From Bacteroidales bacterium (GTDB lineage: Bacteria; Bacteroidota; Bacteroidia; Bacteroidales; P3), in assembly GCA_017561155.1 (NCBI GenBank), contig JAFZDP010000007.1, positions 1 through 51,814 on the forward strand: 51,814 bases of DNA. Direction: 5' to 3'. The translations under genes and the position numbers were made by a program. Below the pieces are notes generated by a model that had not been told where the DNA came from, searched no databases, and saw only the letters and a list, made by a program, of their open reading frames with translations. Of this stretch, positions 7,898 to 16,323 are shown piece by piece; the first letter of the stretch is position 1, and the number at the start of each line of letters is the position of its first letter.

Positions 7898-8875
7898 ATG
7901 AAAAAACTTATATTAGTTATTGCCTGCATATTTGCAATAGGCACAAGCAAAGCACAAGACAGTGTGGTTTATAAATCAGTATTGGGCGACAGCATTACAG
8001 AATGGTATAATCTTACAGCATATTCTGGAGTCTTGGCAGAAACTGGAAGATATACAGTAATCACCGGAGATACAGCGATGATGGGCGATACAATATATCA
8101 TGTATATGAATGTGACGAAGATTTTGGAACTTGTTATAATTTCATATGCATACCTGATAAACTCGATAATATCAATAATTACACTAAATATATAAGGGAA
8201 TCTGAAGATAGAAGTAAACTATACTTTCGTACTTCTGAATCTAATAATGAAATGCTCATTATGGACTTAAACTTAGAAGTCGGAGATACAGTAGATACCG
8301 AAACTTGGAAATGGGATGATATCAATTATACAGATTCTAAAATAATAGTTGATAGTGTGTATTATTATGATGGCAGAAAACATATTAGGACAAATTGCTA
8401 TATTTCATTTTCATATGATTATAGGTTCACTTATTATGATACTTTGCAATTTGTTGAAGGTGTCGGACCTACTTTTGGTATAATGTATGTACCTTGCCTT
8501 ATGTTGCCAAGACATGAATGGTTTATGTTGTCGTTAACATGCTATTATAGGAATAATATTCTAGAATACAACAGAGTTAGTAATAGTCATCCATACTATG
8601 ATTGTAACATATTTTGGTCGATAGGCATCAACGAAGTTGATGATATTAATGTAGCACTATTTCCAAATCCGACAAAAGATAAATTCCACATTACAGACTT
8701 AATGAACGAAGAATATACAATTCAGATTATTTCGCCTATAGGAGCAGTAATAAAAACCATAAAAACATTAGGACCGGAAATAGAAATAGATTTGAACGGT
8801 TTGCCTAATGGCGTTTACAACATCAAAATATCAAATAGTAACGGAACAATAACCCAAAAAATAATAAAATTATGA
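7898..8875 (+). CDS. Secreted protein with T9SS C-terminal sorting domain
   Basis: This 325-aa protein starts with a Sec signal peptide (MKKLILVIACIF... SKAQ). Its middle, of about 230 residues, is rich in Tyr, Asp and Thr and matches no family I know. The last 70 or so residues are a type IX sorting domain, with FPNPTKDKFHI, LPNGVYNIKI and the terminal QKIIKL. The product should cross the outer membrane through the T9SS and be anchored or released at the surface. The start is chosen because the promoter lies between 7838 and this ATG. The stop overlaps the next start by 4 nt (ATGA), so the two genes are coupled. Confidence 0.75.
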   Translation: MKKLILVIACIFAIGTSKAQDSVVYKSVLGDSITEWYNLTAYSGVLAETGRYTVITGDTAMMGDTIYHVYECDEDFGTCYNFICIPDKLDNINNYTKYIRESEDRSKLYFRTSESNNEMLIMDLNLEVGDTVDTETWKWDDINYTDSKIIVDSVYYYDGRKHIRTNCYISFSYDYRFTYYDTLQFVEGVGPTFGIMYVPCLMLPRHEWFMLSLTCYYRNNILEYNRVSNSHPYYDCNIFWSIGINEVDDINVALFPNPTKDKFHITDLMNEEYTIQIISPIGAVIKTIKTLGPEIEIDLNGLPNGVYNIKISNSNGTITQKIIKL

Positions 8876-9354
8876 AGCGTATATTTTTAATTTGTGCAAT
8901 GATATGTGGCATTGCAGTATCGGTTTCTTCGTGCAACAAGGGCGAAGACGACAATAAGCCAAAACAAGAAATTGTCGACCACATAAGATTGGACAATTAC
9001 ACAAAACAGCAAATAGATATGCTGTGCGGAAGCATGGGTATTTCTATCTATGGCGGCAGCATAGTTCCACAAGAACTATTGGTTATCGATTCGCAAGAAA
9101 AGTTGGCAGCAATAGCCCCAAACTTTGCAGAAACGATAGACCTTGAAGGCAAGATGCTGCTTATAACAGCCGTAGGCTTAAAGTCGGGAAGTGCAAGTGT
9201 GAACAACGCACTGATACGCACCGACAATGGTCTTGTTTGGAATGTGGTGATACACTATCCGGACTTCGGAACATGCGATGCACCAATAGTTTTCACATAC
9301 AATATGTATCCGCTATACAACTCGCCTATCGACATAGAAATAATAGAACGATAG
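8872..9354 (+). CDS. Lipoprotein of unknown function
   Basis: This 160-aa lipoprotein has a signal sequence ending in the lipobox VSVSSC (Cys21) and an acidic linker (NKGEDDNK). A compact domain with alternating beta-strand-like segments and three Cys follows. It is translationally coupled to the T9SS cargo gene before it, so the two products may act together at the cell envelope. I do not recognise the family. A rho-independent terminator follows 25 nt downstream. Confidence 0.65.
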   Translation: MKRIFLICAMICGIAVSVSSCNKGEDDNKPKQEIVDHIRLDNYTKQQIDMLCGSMGISIYGGSIVPQELLVIDSQEKLAAIAPNFAETIDLEGKMLLITAVGLKSGSASVNNALIRTDNGLVWNVVIHYPDFGTCDAPIVFTYNMYPLYNSPIDIEIIER

Positions 9355-9377
9355 AACTTTAGTAAAAAATACTCAGC

Positions 9378-9414
9378 AAAATCCCCAAATTAACAACACG
9401 TAGTTTGGGGATTT
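9378..9414 (+). terminator. Rho-independent terminator
   Basis: Arms AAAATCCCCAAA and TTTGGGGATTTT end the two-gene transcript. Confidence 0.75.
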
Positions 9415-9737
9415 TCGTTTGCAAACAACACAATATTTACACCGCCCACACTACAAATCTCCCATTAAGATATTTACTAATTTACCCAATTTTAACAGCA
9501 GCTGATTTAACACGGAAAACGGCGTATTTTTCCAAGAAAACGTGCTGCAATGCGTACGGCCGAGCTACGAAGCCTTTAGAAAATTAAAAGCTTGATTACC
9601 AATGAATATTATTTTTTACCTTTTCTCTGAAAAATGCTCAGACGATGAAAATATACCGCTATCCCGATGGTGATATACCACTCTCCCGACGAAACCCTAC
9701 TGCCAACACGATGAAACCCGGGTGTTCTCGCGATGAA

Positions 9738-9770
9738 AGTATGGTAGTTTAGGATAAAAACTCCCATACT
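9738..9770. repeat. Imperfect inverted repeat
   Basis: AGTATGGTAGTTT and AAACTCCCATACT form a 13-bp stem with one mismatch and a 7-nt loop. The first arm recurs in direct orientation at 9805-9816. There is no adjacent T-run, so this is not an obvious terminator. Confidence 0.5.
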
Positions 9771-9914
9771 TAGCACCCAAAACTATGGCATTTACGGTAT
9801 CTATGTATGGTAGTTTTGCCTTGCGTTTAACATTTGAAAATTTTCTTTAACATTTAACCTCTCTCAAAAACTCCGATATTTTCCCTCCGAAAATATCTAT
9901 CTATTAGTTACGCA

Positions 9915-9980
9915 AATAACATATATAGGATAATCCAATAACATATATAGGATAATTGAATAACATATATAGGTTATTTT
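9915..9980. repeat. Three tandem 22-bp repeats
   Basis: Three head-to-tail copies share AATAACATATATAGG and start at 9915, 9937 and 9959. The 22-bp period equals about two helical turns, as expected for stacked binding sites of a DNA-binding protein. The third copy diverges at its 3' end. Confidence 0.75.
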
Positions 9981-10134
9981 TTTAGGAATATTATGCTCAA
10001 AAAACTTTAATGTAGAGATTGATATTTCCATAAAAAGACATAGAAAAGTCATCTTTTAGGGAAAATATTTTATACTAAATACTGCTGTATATCAGATATA
10101 TTTGTTGTTTAAGTAACTTTTTTAGAGAAAAATG

Positions 10135-10165
10135 TTTGGTATTTAGAAATAAGTTTGTATATTTG
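10135..10165 (+). promoter_or_regulatory. Promoter of the 10.3 kb secreted-protein gene
   Basis: TTTG (10135-10138), a 19-nt spacer and TATATTTG (10158-10165) match the consensus exactly. The predicted transcript has a leader of about 138 nt. Confidence 0.7.
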
Positions 10166-10176
10166 CAGCGTATTTC

Positions 10177-10278
10177 GGTTCATTAATAATCACTCTAAGA
10201 GGCCTACCGATGCTTGGAGAATTTGAGAAATCAAACAGAAAAGGAAATGAGGTAAAAGGGCTGAAATATAAATGAACC
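10177..10278 (+). ncRNA. Possible structured 5' leader RNA
   Basis: GGTTCATT (10177-10184) pairs perfectly with AATGAACC (10271-10278), closing a domain of about 100 nt just after the predicted transcription start. Inside it, TACC (10205-10208) can pair with GGTA (10251-10254), and TTTGA-GAAA-TCAAA (10222-10235) is a hairpin with a GNRA tetraloop. Nested helices like these suggest a structured leader or small RNA. No known riboswitch class is recognised. Confidence 0.35.
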
Positions 10279-10309
10279 TAGTTTTAAATACAATAAAAAT
10301 TACACAGAG

Positions 10310-11650
10310 ATGAAAAAAGTAATTATTTTTTTATTTGCGTTGCTAAGTTTAAATAGCATAGTTAGAGCACAAGTTAATTCTCAAAATCCGGATATGATTA
10401 TTGATACAGATGTGGGCTATAGGTTGGCTTACAATAGACCAATAATAAGAGCAGCTTCATCTACTGAAATAGTATCGTACCATGAAGAAGATAATAAAGG
10501 TGTTTTTTCACTATTAGATGGAGGAATAGTGGTTAATACATTAAGTTTACTCGATTTTCACTTCGTAACAGATTTCGAAATTGATGGTGGAATAGTTTAT
10601 TTTTGTGGAGAACATATTGTATCTTCCTCTTCTACAATTGCTATTTTAGGCAAGTTTTCATTAGCTGATTTTTATATTCAATCACCACATATCGATTTTT
10701 ATCATTTCAATGCCAAAACACATGCTTACTTTAAAAAGATGGAAATGTTTTTTGATCCAATATTAATGCAAAACATAATTACAGCTATAGGTCACTCTTA
10801 TGACAAGGATTTAAATGGCAATCGTTCTAATCAAAGTGATTTTTTAGCAATTTCAGACGGATCATTTTCATTTTTTAATTACTATGACTTTTTACCTACC
10901 GATGAAATTTATCATGATGTAATAGAAACAGATAATTATATTGTTTTATCAGGAGGAATAGCAAATCAAGGAAACACCTTAGCTTTTAGAAGAATAGATA
11001 AAACAAATTACAATATCCCGAACATAAATGATATTTATACAATAATCCTTCCACATTTAGAACCATTAACATATTTATTAGGGGAAGGATTGGATGGAAC
11101 CGATACATTTATTACATCAACATATGCAGAAATAAATAATACATTTGGTACGATATTAAGGACCTATGATGCCAGTACAATGGATGAAATACAAGACCAA
11201 TTTATACCATCTTCGCTTGGTGAAAAAACAGAGCCATACGAATTGAAGTATATGAACAATGATACTGTCTTGTTATTACAATATTCGACATCTAGCACTG
11301 AAACAAAAATATACTATATAGATCCTATACCAACCCCTGTAAATAATAATAATTTTTATGTTGTGAATTACGAATATTATCCAAATAGAGATTTTTATTC
11401 TTTGGATAAATACTCTCAAGATAATTATATCGCAATAGGTATTTCAGCAGAAAATATTTCGTACGCAGCGAGATATATATCATCCGACAACGTCTCATGT
11501 GCCATTATTGATAGTGTGAATGCTACATTCTATTCAAAATATGGATTATATCCACAAATTATGCCTATATCTGGTGTAAATTATACTCCAAATAGCGTTC
11601 AGAGAAAATTTTCAAATAATTTTATGAATCTTAATATTTTTTGTCCTTAG
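10310..11650 (+). CDS. Secreted protein of unknown function
   Basis: This 446-aa protein has a clear signal peptide (MKKVIIFLFALLSLNSIVRAQ). The mature domain is rich in Asp, Asn, Tyr and Ser, with repeated beta-strand-like segments such as ILSGG-like turns. That pattern resembles a propeller or other all-beta fold, but I cannot assign a family. It has no T9SS sorting tail and no lipobox, so it is probably periplasmic or part of a surface complex. It lies 37 nt before a T9SS cargo gene and is probably co-transcribed with it. Its own consensus promoter and a possibly structured leader precede it. Confidence 0.6.
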   Translation: MKKVIIFLFALLSLNSIVRAQVNSQNPDMIIDTDVGYRLAYNRPIIRAASSTEIVSYHEEDNKGVFSLLDGGIVVNTLSLLDFHFVTDFEIDGGIVYFCGEHIVSSSSTIAILGKFSLADFYIQSPHIDFYHFNAKTHAYFKKMEMFFDPILMQNIITAIGHSYDKDLNGNRSNQSDFLAISDGSFSFFNYYDFLPTDEIYHDVIETDNYIVLSGGIANQGNTLAFRRIDKTNYNIPNINDIYTIILPHLEPLTYLLGEGLDGTDTFITSTYAEINNTFGTILRTYDASTMDEIQDQFIPSSLGEKTEPYELKYMNNDTVLLLQYSTSSTETKIYYIDPIPTPVNNNNFYVVNYEYYPNRDFYSLDKYSQDNYIAIGISAENISYAARYISSDNVSCAIIDSVNATFYSKYGLYPQIMPISGVNYTPNSVQRKFSNNFMNLNIFCP

Positions 11651-11687
11651 ATTGAACATTGTTTTAAATAAATAAAATATCAATATT

Positions 11688-13364
11688 ATGATTTTAAAAG
11701 TCTTTTTGCGTAAAACAAAAATAGTCATGATAATATCACTGAATTTATTTGCTATTTTTAATGTGAAAGCCCAAGAAACTGTACATTATCCGGATGAAAG
11801 ATATCATTGGGATTGCATTTTTGATTCTGCAAGATTTCATGCTGCTAATTTTATATGGTTTGGATCATCTTCCGGATGTGAACTTTATGGCGATTGCGGT
11901 CCTGAATGGCAATTTACGTTAACAGATAAAGAATTAAGACGTCCGGCTTATTTACAATCCATAGTATTTCCATCTAATGCAGAAAAATATGTTTATGGAA
12001 TAGCAGGAACGACAATTGGTTGCAACAATCCATACGGTTGTTATTTTTACCTTTGTAAAAAAATAGATGGTAGGTATATAATTATAGATTCTGCAGCTTG
12101 GAGTCATACAGGCAATTACAAATATATTGATTATTCTTATATTGCTGCAAGTCCACTTAATACCATTGATAACCTTTATGAAGATTATGAATCGGTAGTA
12201 AGAGATGGTGGCGTTCCGGCGTTAGATACGGTTATGAATACGATACCCATATTTGAAGCTTTTTTTGAATATCCTTTGGCTGTGAACGATACCTTTTATA
12301 TAGGCATGAACTCAAATGGTCTACTTCATCCTTTTATAGGCATACCTGATACCTTAAAATTGTGGACAAATATTGATTTATTAAGAAAAAATTACTCCAT
12401 TATAAAGCCATTATTGCCAACTTATCCAATTGATGAATTATGTACTCATGACTTTAGTCTTATACATGCTCCATTTGATGAAGAAAGACAGTGTATAATA
12501 TTAGACCATACAAATTTCTCAAGTTTCTTTCCAATATTAGCCCCGCCCACATGTCCTACAATAATGGAAACCAAGGTGGATAGTTTGACATACTGTAGTG
12601 CACATATTGGTTGGCGACAAACGTATGTATCCACTTATTGCCGCATAGAATACGGAGAGGAGGGTTTTGTTCGTGGTACCGGTACTGCGATAGATAATAT
12701 TACTACTACAGATGTAATATTAAACAACCTTTTGCCCAACACCGGCTACGATGTATATTTGCAGTCGTACTGTGCTGCAAGCGATACTGTAAGCGGTTGG
12801 CGCAAGATAAGTTTCGTTACCTTAGACACTATATGTCCGGCATTGGAAAACTTGCGTATGCTGTATGTGAGAGATGTTCGTGCCAAGATACGTTGGGACA
12901 ACCCCTCGGCAGAGGTTAGCCACTGCGAATTGGAGTGGGGCGAAAGTGGTTTCGAGCAAGGTCAAGGGTACTATGTACGCTATGTATACGACACTTCGTA
13001 TTCGTTTCAAAATCTTGCTGCAGGCACTACCTACGATGTGTATATCCGTACCTATTGTCCACGCAGCAACGTGTATGGCGATTGGCAAAAGCTGACATTT
13101 ACTACTGAAGGTAATAGTATAGACGAAGCAGAAAATCAACTGCCAATAAGCGTAAATCCTAACCCTACCACCGGTATGGTAGAGGTTTCTCTGCCGCAAG
13201 GCTACGAAAACCAAGCTGTAGAGGTATATGATGTGCAAGGTAAGTTGCTACAAAGCCAACGTTTGCAAAACGGCAAAGCTACTTTCAACCTTTCGAAATA
13301 TCCTAATGGTGTATATGTGATAAAGGTAGGCAACGCAAGCTGCAGAGTGGTGAAAAGAAAATAA
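11688..13364 (+). CDS. T9SS-exported protein with fibronectin type III-like repeats
   Basis: This 558-aa secreted protein has a signal peptide ending NVKAQ. An N-terminal domain of about 260 residues contains paired Cys. Two fibronectin-III-like modules follow (about 290-380 and 385-475), each with a CPxxxN/M opening, a conserved Tyr near LLPNTGYDVYLQSYC or LAAGTTYDVYIRTYC, and a closing W-R/Q-K segment. The C-terminus is a T9SS sorting domain: NPNPTTGMVEV, YPNGVYVIKV, VVKRK. It should be displayed at the surface, where Fn3 modules usually mediate adhesion or act as spacers. Codon use becomes visibly more GC-rich over the Fn3 and sorting part than over the N-terminal half, which suggests module exchange. 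A later in-frame ATG at 11727 is possible. Confidence 0.75.
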   Translation: MILKVFLRKTKIVMIISLNLFAIFNVKAQETVHYPDERYHWDCIFDSARFHAANFIWFGSSSGCELYGDCGPEWQFTLTDKELRRPAYLQSIVFPSNAEKYVYGIAGTTIGCNNPYGCYFYLCKKIDGRYIIIDSAAWSHTGNYKYIDYSYIAASPLNTIDNLYEDYESVVRDGGVPALDTVMNTIPIFEAFFEYPLAVNDTFYIGMNSNGLLHPFIGIPDTLKLWTNIDLLRKNYSIIKPLLPTYPIDELCTHDFSLIHAPFDEERQCIILDHTNFSSFFPILAPPTCPTIMETKVDSLTYCSAHIGWRQTYVSTYCRIEYGEEGFVRGTGTAIDNITTTDVILNNLLPNTGYDVYLQSYCAASDTVSGWRKISFVTLDTICPALENLRMLYVRDVRAKIRWDNPSAEVSHCELEWGESGFEQGQGYYVRYVYDTSYSFQNLAAGTTYDVYIRTYCPRSNVYGDWQKLTFTTEGNSIDEAENQLPISVNPNPTTGMVEVSLPQGYENQAVEVYDVQGKLLQSQRLQNGKATFNLSKYPNGVYVIKVGNASCRVVKRK

Positions 13365-13390
13365 TAATCAGTTCTATCCCCTATAAAAAC

Positions 13391-13427
13391 ACAGAGCCGA
13401 CTATGTATTACACACGGTCGGCTCTGT
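13391..13427. terminator. Bidirectional terminator between converging genes
   Basis: Perfect 11-bp arms ACAGAGCCGAC and GTCGGCTCTGT lie between the T9SS gene (plus) and der (minus), flanked by A- and T-rich runs on both sides. Confidence 0.8.
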
Positions 13428-13447
13428 TTGTTTTATGGCTGATTAGA

Positions 13448-14752
13448 TTATTTTTCGCGGAAGTATATCTTCATAGGAACACCATGAAAATCCCACATTT
13501 CGCGCATTCTGTTTTCTACAAAACGACGATACGGATCGCGTACATATTGTGGCAAATTGCAGAAGAACACAAATTGTGGATATGCTGTAGGCAATTGTGT
13601 TATATATTTTATCTTTATATGTTTTCCTTTTATTGATGGTGGTGGGTTTTGTTCCTTAACTATAGGAAGCAAGGCTTCGTTAAGTTCGGAAGTGGTTATT
13701 CTTCTACTGCGAGCTTCGAATACTTGTTTGGTTATTTCCAACACCTTAAATATACGTTGTTTATTTATAACCGAAGTAAACACGATAGGCACATCGTTGA
13801 ACGGTGCTATACGTTCGCGTATCATCTTTTCAAATTCGCGGTGTGTATTTGTATTCTTTTCTATCAAATCCCATTTGTTTACTACTATTACCACACCCTT
13901 GTTGTTGCGTTGTATAAGTCCGTATATATTCAAATCTTGTTGCTCCAAACCTTGCGAAGCATCTATCATAAGTATACACACATCGCTGTTTTCGATGGCA
14001 CGTACCGAACGTAGAACCGAGTAGAATTCTATATCTTCGTTCACCTTTTGCTTTTTGCGCAATCCGGCAGTATCTACAAAATTGAAATCGAAACCAAAAA
14101 GATTGTATCTGGTAAATATCGAATCGCGAGTAGTACCTGCTATTGGTGTAACTATATTTCTATCTTGTCCGGTAAGAGCATTAATCATTGACGATTTACC
14201 TACATTAGGACGACCAACGACAGCAATACGAGGAAGGTCTGACAATTCGTCGGGTTCGTCTTTCATACCCTTTACCACTTCGTCTAGCAGTTCGCCTGTT
14301 CCCGAGCCATTCATACCCGAAATAGGATAAGGCTCGCCCAAGCCCATCGAATAGAATTCTGCAACATCGTTGGCTCTAAGAGGTGTATCTACCTTGTTGG
14401 CAACCAATATTACTTTTTTGTTACAACGTCTAAGCATATCAGCCACATCTTCGTCCATAGGAGTCACCCCCTCTTTTACATCAACCAAAAATAGGATAAC
14501 ATCAGCTTCTTCGATAGCCAACTGTACTTGTTTGCGGATTTCTATCTCGAACGAATCATCGCCACCAACCACATATCCACCAGTATCAATAACCGAAAAG
14601 TGTATACCGGCCCATTCGGCTTTACCATACTGACGGTCGCGAGTCACACCACTCACCGAATCGACAATGGCACTGCGTGTTTCTGTCAAACGATTAAAAA
14701 AAGTGGATTTCCCTACATTTGGACGACCTACTATTGCTACTATATTACCCAT
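13448..14752 (-). CDS. der: Ribosome biogenesis GTPase Der (EngA)
   Basis: Der is an essential tandem GTPase that acts on the 50S subunit during assembly. Both G domains are complete. The first has GRPNVGKS (9-16), DTGG (56-59) and NKVD (119-122). The second has GRPNVGKS (180-187), DTAGLRKK (227-234) and NKWD. A C-terminal KH-like domain follows (about 350-434, with [17 protein letters not shown]). The length of 434 aa is normal. The gene has its own TAACTTTG promoter element and ends at a shared terminator. Confidence 0.96.
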   Translation of the reverse strand: MGNIVAIVGRPNVGKSTFFNRLTETRSAIVDSVSGVTRDRQYGKAEWAGIHFSVIDTGGYVVGGDDSFEIEIRKQVQLAIEEADVILFLVDVKEGVTPMDEDVADMLRRCNKKVILVANKVDTPLRANDVAEFYSMGLGEPYPISGMNGSGTGELLDEVVKGMKDEPDELSDLPRIAVVGRPNVGKSSMINALTGQDRNIVTPIAGTTRDSIFTRYNLFGFDFNFVDTAGLRKKQKVNEDIEFYSVLRSVRAIENSDVCILMIDASQGLEQQDLNIYGLIQRNNKGVVIVVNKWDLIEKNTNTHREFEKMIRERIAPFNDVPIVFTSVINKQRIFKVLEITKQVFEARSRRITTSELNEALLPIVKEQNPPPSIKGKHIKIKYITQLPTAYPQFVFFCNLPQYVRDPYRRFVENRMREMWDFHGVPMKIYFREK

Positions 14753-14805
14753 AATTAACTGATTTATATGTTTTAAATATTATTCTTACTTATTAAAATA
14801 CGATA

Positions 14806-14813
14806 CAAAGTTA
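14806..14813 (-). promoter_or_regulatory. der promoter -7 element
   Basis: TAACTTTG on the minus strand lies about 55 nt before the der start. I see no matching -33 TTTG at normal spacing. Confidence 0.5.
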
Positions 14814-14883
14814 CACTTTTTTGCCGACTTATAAAAGGCATCTCCAAAAAATCCACATTCAAGGCAACTTCTATCATAGGTTG

Positions 14884-16209
14884 TTATCTGTTATTTTTGT
14901 AGTCGTCGGTTGCTGTTGCAGTCCTTTCTTCCGACATCGACACCATTTTTAATGGCATACGTCCACTTCGGCTTTGTATGGGTTGCACCAACTCGCGAAG
15001 ACTTGTTATATCCAATTTTTGATAGCTTTGATTTTCCGGCTGTGCAAAGTTATTCTTATTCTTGTTATATCTGTCCACATTGTATTTTACGGCATTATTA
15101 AAATTGGCTCTCGATATTGCTTGCTTTAGTTTTTCCAAATTCATATTGCCTTGCATATAGTCGTCCATTTCTTTTTCGGTCAGATATTTCTTATAGCGAT
15201 TAAGTTCTGCTTTTGGAAGCAAACCAGTAGCAGTGTCAATCTTATCGTCTATCGACACCAAATCCACGTTACCTATCAAAGTAGTTTCCAACAACACTAT
15301 CTTTTTCTTCTGCTTGTCTTTGTAAAAACCCAAATAGGCATGCTTAGGTTCTACAAATATAACGGGATTAAGCCCTATCTTTTTCAAAATAGACGCCATA
15401 AAAGCACAGGCATCTATACAATTGGCTTGCTTGTTTCTATATACCTCATCGAAGAAACGAATATACTGCGAATTTACCTTTTTGGAATACTTGCTGGTAT
15501 TTGATATAGAGCTATACTTCAACCCCTTGGTTTGTATGAAATACCATATTGCAAACACTTGGTTTTGTACTTCTTTTTCGCTTATTTGGTAGCCGGAAAA
15601 ACGTTGAACTACTTTTTGCTCCAATATATTGTTCAACATTACATCCATCCAAGGATGCTCTTCGTTTACAAAAGCGGCAAACATCCATCTATAGTCGATA
15701 TACTTGTTTGCAGTATCCCTTACGCCCAGCACACATTCGTTTATACTTCTATAGTTTAGACGCATATTTTTTACATCTACCTCTTCGTCGTTTATATAAC
15801 ATGTAAATGTAAAGTCGACTTTGCCCGGCTGTTTCAGCTTTATAAGGTTGTCGTATTTCCATTTCACCAACGGATAAAAAGTATATGTTTCGTCTTTCTT
15901 AGGCATATTTTCCTGAAATATTGTAACATAATTCATCACCGACGAATCCATTACAATCCTCAACACCGAATTATTCTTTGGACATGTTACAGAGTAGGAG
16001 AAAAAATCCGATTCGATTTTTCCATTATAATTGGCCAACCCCATAATAAGCGAGGGGTACAATATACCATCAAAGTTGACATCGTATGCAACTTGAAAAT
16101 TCACTTTAGAGGGATCGATAGTGCGTACAACCTTCTTTTTGTCGCAGCCACACACCAATACAGTCCCTATCAACAACAAAGCTATTACAATTCTTTTACT
16201 ACCTGCCAT
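14884..16209 (-). CDS. Transglutaminase-like lipoprotein
   Basis: This 441-aa protein has a lipoprotein signal with the lipobox LVCGC (Cys22). A beta-rich region of about 200 residues follows, then a transglutaminase-like cysteine-protease core: NCIDACAFMASILKKIG, with candidate nucleophile Cys in the N-C-I-D context, KHAYLGFY with the His, and a downstream acidic LLETT. The mostly polar C-terminal 100 residues carry KYNVDRYNKNKN. Family members cleave or cross-link peptides in the periplasm. Its ATG follows the stop of the MetS-like gene with no gap, so it belongs to the transporter operon and may process or sense a transported amino acid or peptide. The exact substrate is unknown. Confidence 0.7.
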   Translation of the reverse strand: MAGSKRIVIALLLIGTVLVCGCDKKKVVRTIDPSKVNFQVAYDVNFDGILYPSLIMGLANYNGKIESDFFSYSVTCPKNNSVLRIVMDSSVMNYVTIFQENMPKKDETYTFYPLVKWKYDNLIKLKQPGKVDFTFTCYINDEEVDVKNMRLNYRSINECVLGVRDTANKYIDYRWMFAAFVNEEHPWMDVMLNNILEQKVVQRFSGYQISEKEVQNQVFAIWYFIQTKGLKYSSISNTSKYSKKVNSQYIRFFDEVYRNKQANCIDACAFMASILKKIGLNPVIFVEPKHAYLGFYKDKQKKKIVLLETTLIGNVDLVSIDDKIDTATGLLPKAELNRYKKYLTEKEMDDYMQGNMNLEKLKQAISRANFNNAVKYNVDRYNKNKNNFAQPENQSYQKLDITSLRELVQPIQSRSGRMPLKMVSMSEERTATATDDYKNNR

Positions 16210-16323
16210 TTAGTCTTCTTTATTAGTTGGTTTTGCTTTTAATGTACGTGCAAAAAAGTATATCGTCATCAGTGTTATAACACTTTGTATTGCAATCATG
16301 ATTATCAATGCCGAAGTATTCAT
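16210..16323 (-). CDS. MetS-like small subunit of NSS transporter (37 aa)
   Basis: A 37-codon frame starts at ATG 16323, overlapping the transporter stop as TAATG, and ends in TAA at 16210. The peptide begins MNTSALIIMIAIQ, forms one transmembrane helix (about residues 4-25) and ends in a short polar tail. This matches the MetS family of small subunits that accompany neurotransmitter:sodium symporters such as the MetP methionine/alanine importer. It is easily missed because of its size. The overlap with the transporter and the direct abutment with the next ATG indicate tight translational coupling. Confidence 0.8.
   Translation of the reverse strand: MNTSALIIMIAIQSVITLMTIYFFARTLKAKPTNKED

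Larger units (their letters stand above)
9415..10134. other. Gene-poor repeat-rich intergenic region
   Basis: No intact gene is visible. The stretch holds a coding-looking scrap at about 9495-9590 with stops on its left side. It also holds several CGATG-containing words at 9640-9740, an imperfect 13-bp hairpin (9738-9770) whose arm recurs at 9805-9816, and three 22-bp tandem repeats (9915-9980). This mix suggests an old insertion site or a decayed mobile element. Confidence 0.4.
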
